DNA from: RGIG6353 sp045653035
Lineage (GTDB): Bacteria; Bacillota; Clostridia; Oscillospirales; SIG627
Length of the DNA stretch: 17,867 nt
Direction: 5' to 3'
Assembly: GCA_045653035.1 (NCBI GenBank)
Contig: JAZOLO010000017.1
Location: 1-17,867 of the forward strand
A program made the position numbers and the translations under genes. The notes under the pieces were generated by a model. It saw only the letters and a program-made list of their open reading frames with translations, was not told the DNA's origin and made no database searches. Positions 1 to 7,246 of the stretch are shown here, one piece after another (within the stretch, counting starts at the first letter, position 1; every line of letters begins with the position of its first letter).

Positions 1-1146
1 CGTCACGGCGTTTTCCCATACCCCACCGATGCTAGCCTTGACCCCCTGGCCCTTAACTGTACGGTTAAAAGCATGAAGAAAAGTGTCGGACAGCTCGTCT
101 GCAACGTTAAGTCTCCAGCCGTCAGCACCGCGAAGAAGCCACTTTCTTGCTATATTTTCGGTAAAGTACCGACGGCACTCTGTATTTTCGTGATTTAGCC
201 TCGGCATTATGTCAATGCCCCACCAAGACTCGTACTTGTCGGGGAAATGCGTGAAATTGTACCATTTAAAGTAAGGTGAGCTCTCACCTTGACATGCACC
301 AAATTCGGGATACGTACGCTTTCTGTTAAAGTACCTGCTGTCATCTCCCGTGTGGTTGAAAACCCCGTCGAGAATTACCTTGATATTCCTTTTGTGACAT
401 TCCTTTATAAGCTCGTCAAAAGCCTTGTCACCCCCGAGAAGCGAGTCTATTTTTTCGTAGTCGCCCGTGTCATAGCGGTGATTGGAGACCGATTCAAAGA
501 CAGGGGAGAGGTAGATAACGGTCACTCCAAGAGAACGAAGATAATCAAGCTTTTCTATGACACCCCAGAGATTTCCCCCGAAGAAAACGTTGTTTTCAAG
601 AGGGTCGCCCGCCTTTTTTGCATAAGGGGGAGTGCCGTTTTCCCAGTCATCGTTTATTATGCCGTGAAAGGTCACCTCACCCTTGCCCCGACAAAATCTG
701 TCGGGGAATATATGGTAGATTACACCGCCTTTGAGAAAATCGGGAGTATGAAAATCCTTTTCGTAGATAAGCAGGGTAAACCTTCTGCCCTCGCTCGTTG
801 AAAGCGTAAAGTCAAGATTATTGATGCTATGAGAAAAGAGAGTGTTATCACCTCGAAGAAAGATAAATTCATAAAAATAAAGTCCCTTTTCAAGCCCCTT
901 TAAAGTCACCTCGTAAAGGTCTTGTGCCCTTTTCGTATCAATAAAAGAAAAGGGCAGGTCGACGGAATTTTCTCCGTCACGCTCTATTTTTAACACCACC
1001 CCCGAAGCCCCCAGCCTTCGGGGAACAGTGAGAGTGAGCGTTATATTTTCTCCCTCGGGGAAAGCACCGAAAGGTGTCACACTTTTTGTGTGACACCTTT
1101 TTTCAATATTTATCCTAAGGGAGGTTTCAGTCTTTCGTGGAAGCAT
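1..1146 (-). CDS. Glycoside hydrolase family 13 (alpha-amylase/neopullulanase-like), C-terminus outside window; catalytic residues substituted
   Basis: The visible 382 residues run in frame without a stop to the window edge. Residues ~24-115 form a beta-rich N-terminal domain (FGAFPEGENITLTL). The (beta/alpha)8 barrel begins near residue 142 (IYHIFPDRF) and continues with VIYLSPVFES and YDTGDY. Region I (DGVFNH, 260-265) is intact. Region II reads DGWRLNVADEL, with Asn347 where family members carry the Asp nucleophile. Region III reads IGGVWEN, with Gly375 where the Glu acid/base is expected. Region IV lies outside the window. I chose the ATG at 1146, which overlaps the end of glgP by 20 bases. 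Its ribosome site is weak (TGGGG), suggesting translational coupling. Being last in a glycogen operon suggests an alpha-glucan hydrolase by descent, but as written the protein is probably inactive. A sequence error or a decaying gene are the alternatives. Family assignment is secure; activity is doubtful. Confidence 0.85.
   Translation of the reverse strand, partial: MLPRKTETSLRINIEKRCHTKSVTPFGAFPEGENITLTLTVPRRLGASGVVLKIERDGENSVDLPFSFIDTKRAQDLYEVTLKGLEKGLYFYEFIFLRGDNTLFSHSINNLDFTLSTSEGRRFTLLIYEKDFHTPDFLKGGVIYHIFPDRFCRGKGEVTFHGIINDDWENGTPPYAKKAGDPLENNVFFGGNLWGVIEKLDYLRSLGVTVIYLSPVFESVSNHRYDTGDYEKIDSLLGGDKAFDELIKECHKRNIKVILDGVFNHTGDDSRYFNRKRTYPEFGACQGESSPYFKWYNFTHFPDKYESWWGIDIMPRLNHENTECRRYFTENIARKWLLRGADGWRLNVADELSDTFLHAFNRTVKGQGVKASIGGVWENAVT
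1070..1100. repeat. Perfect 13-bp inverted repeat at the glgP/GH13 junction
   Basis: Arms at 1070-1082 and 1088-1100 (AAAGGTGTCACAC and its complement) flank a five-base loop of T. On the plus strand a run of six T begins in the second arm, but no plus-strand gene lies upstream. On the minus strand the hairpin begins 27 bases past the glgP stop and sits inside the first ~26 codons of the GH13 frame. It could be an intra-operon attenuator, a processing or mRNA-stability hairpin, or a small inserted stem-loop. Confidence 0.8.
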
Positions 1147-3547
1147 TTTCAATACCCCATATCTTTGTGGCGTATTCTTCTATCGCTCTGTCGGCGGCAA
1201 AGTAGCCCGATGATGCAATATTCATAAGGGACATACGGCACCAGTCGAGACGGTTTTGGTATGAGTCTACCATGGTGCGGTGAGTCAGATGATAGGACTC
1301 GAAATCAGCAAGGCACATATATGGGTCGGCACGTCCCGTTGTGCTGAGAAGATAAGAGGACACGTCGGCAAAGCTCTCGCCACCAAATCCTCGTGACAGG
1401 CGGTTCACTACCCTTTCAAGCCTTTCGCTCGAAGTGTAGTAAGTGACGGGATTGTATCCTGAGAGGTAGAGGTTTTCCACCTCCTCGGCGGTGAGTCCGA
1501 AGATGAACATGTTTTCCTCTCCCACAGCCTCTCTCATTTCAACGTTAGCACCGTCAAGCGTTCCTATGGTTAGAGCACCGTTCATCATGAGCTTCATACA
1601 GCCCGTACCGCTTGCCTCCTTTCCCGCAAGGGAAATCTGCTCACTTATTTCAGCTGAGGGGATAAGTGCCTCGGCAAGAGTCACGTTGTAGTCCTCAAGG
1701 AACACAACCGACAGCTTTTCTCGTACCCTCGGATTTTCCCTTATATCCTTTTCGAGTAGGCAAATAAGCTTTATTATTCTCTTTGCCATGTCGTAGCCGG
1801 GTGCTGCCTTCGCACCGAAAATAAAGGTCTGTGGCGGAATATCAAGGTCGGGGTTTTCGAGAAGGTCACAGTAAAGGGAAATAATATTTAAAGCGTTCAG
1901 GAGCTGTCTTTTGTATTCGTGGAGTCTTTTTATCTGCACGTCAAAAATGGAGCTCGGGTCAAGGACAGTGCCCCTTTTTTCTAAAATGAATTTTGCGAAA
2001 TCCTTTTTGTTTTCGCACTTTATTTCAAAAAGCTTTTGGAGAACACTCTCGTCGTCGGAAAAATTTTTAAGATTTTCAAGGCTTTCGGGTGTTTTTTTGT
2101 AAGAATCCCCTATCAGCTCTGTGATAAGAGAGGCAAGACGGGGATTTGCATAGGTGAGCCATCGTCTGTGGGCAATGCCGTTTGTAACGTTCGTAAAGCG
2201 TTCGGGGTACATCCTGTAAAAGGGCTTGAAGGTGGACTCCCTCAGTATTTTCGAGTGAAGCTTCGACACTCCGTTCACCGAGTGTGAGCCCACTACTGCA
2301 AGGTTTGCCATTCTCACCTGACCGTTTGCAATAATGCTCATTCTCGCAATTATGTCCCAATTTCCTGTAAACACTTGCCATGCCTCATGGCAGAAGCGCT
2401 CGTTAATCTCACGTATTATTGAGTATATTCGGGGGAGCTTGAGCTTGAATAAATCCTCGTTCCATTTTTCAAGGGCTTCGGGCATCACTGTATGGTTGGT
2501 GTAGGATACGGTTTTAGTTACAATCTGCCATGCCCTTTCCCAAGAGTAGAAATATTCGTCGGTGAAAATTCTCATAAGCTCTGGGATAACAAGGGCTGGG
2601 TGTGTATCGTTTATGTGGATAGCCGCCTTATGGGGAAGTGTGTCAAGGCTTCCCCATAAAGCTACGTGGTCGCGGATAATGCTCTGCACCGATGCGGATA
2701 CCAGAAAATACTGTTGAGTAAGGCGGAGAAGCTTGCCCTCGGTGTGGTTGTCGGCAGGGTAGAGCACCTTTGAAACTATTTCAGCGGAGGTGCTTTCTGA
2801 GATAGCTTTGGAGTACTGACCGCCCGAAAAAAGCCCCATATCAAAGCCTCTTACCTCTCTTGCACGCCAAAGACGAAGGGGGGTTACAGCATCGGAGTCT
2901 GCACCCGAAATCATCATATCGTAGGGGAAAGCCTCTATTTCTTCGGCGTTCTCGTAAAGTGTTTCAAGGTGTCCGTCACGCCAGTTTTCAATGACCCTTC
3001 CGCCGAAGCGTACCTTTTGTACCCTGTCGGTACGGGGTACGAGCCATACCTCACCGCCAGGCAGCCATACGTCGGGGAGCTCTATTTGCATACCGTCAAC
3101 TATCTTCTGCTTGAAAAGACCGAAGTCGTAGCAGATGGAAAAGCCCATAGCAGGGTAGCTGCAAGCTGAGAGTGAGTCCATAAAGCAGGCGGCAAGTCTG
3201 CCAAGCCCTCCGTTGCCGAGTCCTGCATCAGGCTCACAGGAATAAAGGTCTGAAAGGTCAAAGCCAAGTTTTTCCACCGCCTCGGCGTACTCCTTTTCAA
3301 GTCCGAGGTTTAAAAGATTTGTTTTGAGACTGCGTCCGAGTAAAAACTCCATGCAGACGTAGTAAACACGCTTTGCACCGCTGGTATTAACCTTGTTTTT
3401 GTACTCTACTCGCTTCTCAAGGAGAATATTTCTGACGGTCAGACTCACCGCCTTGTACATTTCATCTTTTGTTGCCTCCTCGGGAGAGGTGCCGAAATGC
3501 CTTTTGAGTACGTTCTCGATTTGTACTTTTACGTCGCTGTAATTCAT
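1127..3547 (-). CDS. glgP: Glycogen/starch (alpha-glucan) phosphorylase
   Basis: A cytoplasmic, pyridoxal-phosphate-dependent GT35 enzyme that releases glucose-1-phosphate from the non-reducing ends of glycogen. The 806-residue length is normal. Visible family motifs include GNGGLGRLAACFMDSL near the N-terminus, IHINDTHPALVIPELMRI and TNHTVMPEALEKW in the middle, and the PLP-lysine segment EASGTGCMKLMMNGAL, with the Schiff-base lysine at about residue 652. The usual Asn before Met-Lys is Cys here, which is mild. The start is the ATG at 3547, not an upstream frame opening at 3613. It has AGGAGG five bases upstream and forms an ATGA overlap with the glgA stop, a typical sign of translational coupling. 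It lies between glgA and the GH13 gene, so synthesis and breakdown enzymes share one transcript. Confidence 0.97.
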   Translation of the reverse strand: MNYSDVKVQIENVLKRHFGTSPEEATKDEMYKAVSLTVRNILLEKRVEYKNKVNTSGAKRVYYVCMEFLLGRSLKTNLLNLGLEKEYAEAVEKLGFDLSDLYSCEPDAGLGNGGLGRLAACFMDSLSACSYPAMGFSICYDFGLFKQKIVDGMQIELPDVWLPGGEVWLVPRTDRVQKVRFGGRVIENWRDGHLETLYENAEEIEAFPYDMMISGADSDAVTPLRLWRAREVRGFDMGLFSGGQYSKAISESTSAEIVSKVLYPADNHTEGKLLRLTQQYFLVSASVQSIIRDHVALWGSLDTLPHKAAIHINDTHPALVIPELMRIFTDEYFYSWERAWQIVTKTVSYTNHTVMPEALEKWNEDLFKLKLPRIYSIIREINERFCHEAWQVFTGNWDIIARMSIIANGQVRMANLAVVGSHSVNGVSKLHSKILRESTFKPFYRMYPERFTNVTNGIAHRRWLTYANPRLASLITELIGDSYKKTPESLENLKNFSDDESVLQKLFEIKCENKKDFAKFILEKRGTVLDPSSIFDVQIKRLHEYKRQLLNALNIISLYCDLLENPDLDIPPQTFIFGAKAAPGYDMAKRIIKLICLLEKDIRENPRVREKLSVVFLEDYNVTLAEALIPSAEISEQISLAGKEASGTGCMKLMMNGALTIGTLDGANVEMREAVGEENMFIFGLTAEEVENLYLSGYNPVTYYTSSERLERVVNRLSRGFGGESFADVSSYLLSTTGRADPYMCLADFESYHLTHRTMVDSYQNRLDWCRMSLMNIASSGYFAADRAIEEYATKIWGIENASTKD

Positions 3548-4986
3548 TTTTCCTCCTTTTTTTCTGTAAGCCTTAGATATAGATTCTCGTATTCCAAAGC
3601 CGATTTCTCCCATGAAAAATCAGCGGTCATAACTTTGTAAATGAGCTTTTCCGCCATATCACTCTTTAAAAGTGCCAGTGCTGATTCTATTTGATAGCGG
3701 AGTGCTTCTCCCGAATACTCCCAAAAGGTAAAGCCGTTTCCTTGTATAATATCCCCTTCTGTAAAATAGGGCTTGATGGAGTCGAACAGCCCTCCCGTTT
3801 CCCTTACTATAGGGATTGCCCCATAGCGTGATGCTATCATCTGGGAGAGTCCGCAGGGCTCACTCTTCGAGGGCATGAGAAAAACGTCGGTGGCGGAGTA
3901 TATTCTTCTCGACAGGTCTCGGTCAAAGGTGATAAGTGCACGGACTTTTTCGGGAAACTTATCCTCAAGTGCTCTGAAAAAGCACTCAAAGCGGGAATCC
4001 CCCTGCCCCAGTACTACAAGCTGCACGTGTCTTTCTTCAAGCAGTGAGAAAACAGTGTCAACTATCAGGTCGATGCCCTTATGTGGTACAAGGCGGGAAA
4101 TTACCGAAATTAGGGGCACGTCCTTTTCGGGAAGTCCAAGCTCACGTTGCAGAGCTTCTTTGCACGTTTTTTTGCCGAGTCTGTTTTCTGCCGAAAAATT
4201 TTCGGTGACCCTTGGGTCGGTTTCGGGATTGTAGAGTATGCAGTCTATGCCGTTGAGAACACCGATGAGCTTGTGGGCATTTTTTCGGAGAATGCTAGAA
4301 AGCCCGTGGGAAAACTCTTCTGTCATTATTTCCTCGGCATATCTCGGAGAAACTGTGGTTACCGCATCACTAGCCTCAATCGCCCCCTTCATAAGGTTTA
4401 TGCAGCCGTCGTGGCGGAGCAGAGGAAGCTCACTCTCGTCAAGTCCGAAAACGTCACCCAGAATATAAGGGTCGAACTTGCCCTGATATTCAATATTGTG
4501 TATGGTGAAAACCGTTTTTATCTCCGAATATTCTTCTCTCCACTTGAAAAAGCGTCCGAGGTAGATAATAGACAGTGCCGTCTGCCAGTCATTTGCATGG
4601 AGAATATCGGGGTAGAAGCCAAGGTATTTCATTGCCTCCAGTGCCGCCATGGAAAAGAAAGCGAAGCGCTCACCGTCGTCATACTCGCCGTAAAGGGAGG
4701 CTCTTTTGAAATAGTATTCGTTGTCGAGAAAATAATAGGTGACGCCTTTTTTTTCAAGGCTGAATACACCTGAGTAAAGTCTTCGCCACGAAAGGTAGAC
4801 CGTGAAGTCACACTCCTTTTTCATTTTCTCGCGAAATGATTGAGGGATGCTCCCGTAAAGGGGTATCATGATACGCACGTCATGCCCCAGCATCTTTACC
4901 GATGACGGAAGTGAGCCCAAAACGTCCCCAAGCCCTCCCGTTGAGGCGAAGGGATATGCCTCGGTGGCAAGATACAGAATCTTCAT
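3544..4986 (-). CDS. glgA: Glycogen synthase (ADP-glucose type, GT5)
   Basis: Transfers glucose from ADP-glucose to the non-reducing end of an alpha-1,4-glucan. At 480 residues it has the normal bacterial GlgA length and a GT-B fold. The GT5 N-terminal domain starts MKILYLATEAYPF and includes HANDWQTAL (130-138) and TIHNIEYQG (161-169). The C-terminal glycosyltransferase domain carries SRLVPHKG with Arg298 and Lys303, PSKSEPCGL with Glu376, and ETGGL near 396-400. The N-terminal ADP-glucose loop reads FASTGGLGDV, so residue 15 is Ser where E. coli GlgA has Lys15 (KTGGL). I recall Ala/Ser versions of this loop in other Clostridia, so it may be a lineage trait. The ATG directly follows the glgD TAA with no gap, and its TGA overlaps the glgP ATG. 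Confidence 0.97.
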   Translation of the reverse strand: MKILYLATEAYPFASTGGLGDVLGSLPSSVKMLGHDVRIMIPLYGSIPQSFREKMKKECDFTVYLSWRRLYSGVFSLEKKGVTYYFLDNEYYFKRASLYGEYDDGERFAFFSMAALEAMKYLGFYPDILHANDWQTALSIIYLGRFFKWREEYSEIKTVFTIHNIEYQGKFDPYILGDVFGLDESELPLLRHDGCINLMKGAIEASDAVTTVSPRYAEEIMTEEFSHGLSSILRKNAHKLIGVLNGIDCILYNPETDPRVTENFSAENRLGKKTCKEALQRELGLPEKDVPLISVISRLVPHKGIDLIVDTVFSLLEERHVQLVVLGQGDSRFECFFRALEDKFPEKVRALITFDRDLSRRIYSATDVFLMPSKSEPCGLSQMIASRYGAIPIVRETGGLFDSIKPYFTEGDIIQGNGFTFWEYSGEALRYQIESALALLKSDMAEKLIYKVMTADFSWEKSALEYENLYLRLTEKKEEK

Positions 4987-6117
4987 TTATACTATTTCCC
5001 CTTTCTTTATGAAAAACGGCATGCTTTCGTGACCCGAAAGACGGCGCCAGTCCTTTATAATAACGTTTTTGTCGGTGATAACACAGTTAATATCAGCGTT
5101 TTTCCCCACAAAGGTATCCTGAAGAAGCACACTGTTTTTAATACACGTGCCACGACCTACGTGAACACCACGGAAAAGAATGGAGTTTTCTCCCTCACCC
5201 TCAATAATACAGCCGTCGGCAATAAGTGAGTTTTTTACCCCCCCGCCCTCTGAATATTTCGTTGGGGCACTGTTACGAAGCTTTGTGTAAATGGGACGGT
5301 CTTCAAGGAAAAGTGCATCCTTGGCACTCTTTTCAAGAAGTCTCATGGACACGTCAAAATAGCTCCCAAGAGACGAGATATAAGCGTACCAGCCATCGTA
5401 GGTGTATGCACGGATAAGGCGGTTTTTAAGGTTTTTCTGTATTATGTCACGGGTGAAATCAGTGTATCCGAAGGCTGAAGCGGTGGCAATGAGCGCTTCA
5501 AGGTCTTGACGGGATATCACAAAAACGTTTGAGCACACCTCAATTTCCCCGTCATCGGGCTTGTAGGTTGCAATGCTTGTAATTCTCCTGTCGCTGTCTG
5601 TTGTCACCACCTTGACGCACTCGTCAAAATAGCGGTTACGGCAGGAAAGCTTTTTTGTAACAAGGGTAAGGTATGCCCCTGAATTTATATGGTCCTCCAC
5701 TACCTTTGAAACATCAAGGTTCATGATGGTATTACAGTCGGACATGACGAAATAGTCTGCCCCTGAACGTGTAACAAAGTTACCTGCATTTATAATGGCT
5801 TCAAGTCTGCCCTCGTAAAGCTTCCCTGCGGCATTTCCTTCAAAGGCACTGACGTAAGGCGGGAGAAACTTCACTCCTCCCGAACGGCGGGCTAGGTCCC
5901 AGTCCTTGCCGTTGCCGATATGGTCGAGAAGTGAATTGTAGCTTTTGTGGGTAATGATACCGATATTTGTTATGCCGGAATTTACCATAGAGGAGAGAGG
6001 GAAGTCAACAAGCCTGTAACGGCAACCGAAAGGGACGCTCGCTATTGTGCGAAATCTCGTCATTTCGGGGAGTGACGCGTCGTGAAAATTTGAAAATATA
6101 AGTCCTGCTACAACCAT
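4987..6117 (-). CDS. glgD: Glucose-1-phosphate adenylyltransferase subunit GlgD
   Basis: The non-catalytic or regulatory partner of GlgC in Firmicutes ADP-glucose pyrophosphorylase. The 376 residues have the nucleotidyltransferase fold followed by a left-handed beta-helix C-terminus (NSLIADGCIIEGEGENSIL onward). It lacks the GGxGxRL nucleotide loop: the N-terminus reads GLIFSNFHDASLPEMTRFR. The segment equivalent to the GlgC SGDH motif reads MSDCNTIMNLD. Both are typical of GlgD rather than signs of decay. RYRLVDFPLSSMVNSGI (33-49) is the shared family motif. The ATG at 6117 lies two bases after the glgC stop, with GGGGAGG seven bases upstream. Because GlgD is found with GlgC, the pair probably forms a heterotetramer; that part is inferred from the family. 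Confidence 0.96.
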   Translation of the reverse strand: MVVAGLIFSNFHDASLPEMTRFRTIASVPFGCRYRLVDFPLSSMVNSGITNIGIITHKSYNSLLDHIGNGKDWDLARRSGGVKFLPPYVSAFEGNAAGKLYEGRLEAIINAGNFVTRSGADYFVMSDCNTIMNLDVSKVVEDHINSGAYLTLVTKKLSCRNRYFDECVKVVTTDSDRRITSIATYKPDDGEIEVCSNVFVISRQDLEALIATASAFGYTDFTRDIIQKNLKNRLIRAYTYDGWYAYISSLGSYFDVSMRLLEKSAKDALFLEDRPIYTKLRNSAPTKYSEGGGVKNSLIADGCIIEGEGENSILFRGVHVGRGTCIKNSVLLQDTFVGKNADINCVITDKNVIIKDWRRLSGHESMPFFIKKGEIV

Positions 6118-6119
6118 AA

Positions 6120-7244
6120 TTACACCTCCCCACTCACAACGGTTATATTATCGGGCACACCTGTAAACTCTGTGTGTTCTTTTATTGTTACCCCTTCATT
6201 TACAATAGCGTATGCAACGTTTGCACCCTTTTCCACCGTTACCCCGTCCATGAGGACGGCGTTTTCCACTATAGCGCCTTCCATAATTTTCACTCCCTTG
6301 CCGAGAACACTGTTTCTGGCAGTCCCATAAATCTCACAGCCTGCTGTGACGCTTGTATTCTCAAGCGTTGCAGCGGAAGCGATAAACTGGGGAGGGGAGG
6401 CGGTCTGCCTTGAATAAATACGCCATGAGTCATCGTAGAGGTCGAGTTCGGGTCTCTCACCGAGAAGCTCCATATTAGCTTCCCACAATGAGCCTATAGT
6501 GCCCACGTCCTTCCAGTACCCCGAAAAGGGGTATGCGAACATTCTTTCACCCTCGCGGAGCATTGCGGGTATTACGTTTTTGCCGAAGTCGCCCTCAGAT
6601 TGGGGGTCATTTGCATCCTTTTCAAGGTAGCACCTTAGCTTTTCCTTTGTAAATACGTAGATGCCCATTGATGCCTTTGTACTGTCGGGATTTTTGGGTT
6701 TTTCGGTAAATTTTACAATTCTTCCCTCGTTATCCGCTGTCATTATGCCGAAACGGCTCGCCTCGGAGAGAGGTACGTCGATTACTGCCACAGTACAGTC
6801 AGCCCCTTTCTTTTTGTGGAAGGAAAGGAGCTTTGAGTAGTCCATTTTGTATATGTGGTCACCCGACAAAACAAGCACGTATTCCGCATTGTAGCGGTTT
6901 ATGAACTCCATGTTCTGCCATATTGCATTGGCAGTGCCCTTGTACCAGTCAGAGGACTTCTGCCCCTGATAGGGTGGTAGAATATGAACTCCGCCAAAGA
7001 TGCGGTCAAGGTCCCAAGGTAGTCCTGTGCCTATATAGTCGGAAAGGTAGAGGGGCTGATACTGGGTGAGCACTCCCACTGTGTCAAGCCCCGAATTCGT
7101 ACAGTTTGAAAGAGGGAAGTCGATGATGCGGTACTTACCTCCAAAGGAAACGGCAGGCTTTGCGGTCTTCTCGGTGAGAGAAAGAAGACGGCTTCCCTGA
7201 CCGCCTGCAAGAAGCATTACAACACATTCTTTTTTCTTGAACAT
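6120..7244 (-). CDS. glgC: Glucose-1-phosphate adenylyltransferase, catalytic subunit
   Basis: Makes ADP-glucose and pyrophosphate from ATP and glucose-1-phosphate, the committed step of bacterial glycogen synthesis. The 374 residues are shorter than E. coli GlgC (about 431) but fit the Firmicutes form. Visible motifs are LLAGGQGSRL (11-20, nucleotide loop), AKPAVSFGGKYRIIDFPLSN, GTANAIWQN, LVLSGDHIYKMDY (catalytic Asp at 129), KFTEKP (glucose-1-phosphate site) and YWKDVGTIGSLWEANM. A hexapeptide-repeat beta-helix tail follows. The ATG at 7244 is two bases past the glgB stop, and AAAGGAG, which lies within the last glgB codons, is its ribosome site. All expected catalytic residues are present, in contrast with the paired GlgD. 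Confidence 0.97.
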   Translation of the reverse strand: MFKKKECVVMLLAGGQGSRLLSLTEKTAKPAVSFGGKYRIIDFPLSNCTNSGLDTVGVLTQYQPLYLSDYIGTGLPWDLDRIFGGVHILPPYQGQKSSDWYKGTANAIWQNMEFINRYNAEYVLVLSGDHIYKMDYSKLLSFHKKKGADCTVAVIDVPLSEASRFGIMTADNEGRIVKFTEKPKNPDSTKASMGIYVFTKEKLRCYLEKDANDPQSEGDFGKNVIPAMLREGERMFAYPFSGYWKDVGTIGSLWEANMELLGERPELDLYDDSWRIYSRQTASPPQFIASAATLENTSVTAGCEIYGTARNSVLGKGVKIMEGAIVENAVLMDGVTVEKGANVAYAIVNEGVTIKEHTEFTGVPDNITVVSGEV

Positions 7245-7246
7245 AG

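Noticed and set aside
289..801. Plus-strand open frame of 170 codons at the window start
   Set aside because: It is antisense to the GH13 gene, whose minus-strand translation shows clear family motifs. The plus frame has no ribosome site and no recognisable domain.
3548..3613. Longer N-terminus for GlgP starting at 3613
   Set aside because: The extra 22 residues overlap glgA coding sequence and precede an ATG with AGGAGG at ideal spacing and an ATGA junction.
4147..4773. Plus-strand open frame of 208 codons
   Set aside because: It lies wholly within glgA on the opposite strand, and the GlgA motifs run through the whole region. No ribosome site or promoter is visible.
4987..6117. GlgD as a degenerate GlgC pseudogene
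   Set aside because: Loss of the nucleotide loop is normal for GlgD, the frame is intact and the glgC-glgD pairing is standard in Firmicutes.
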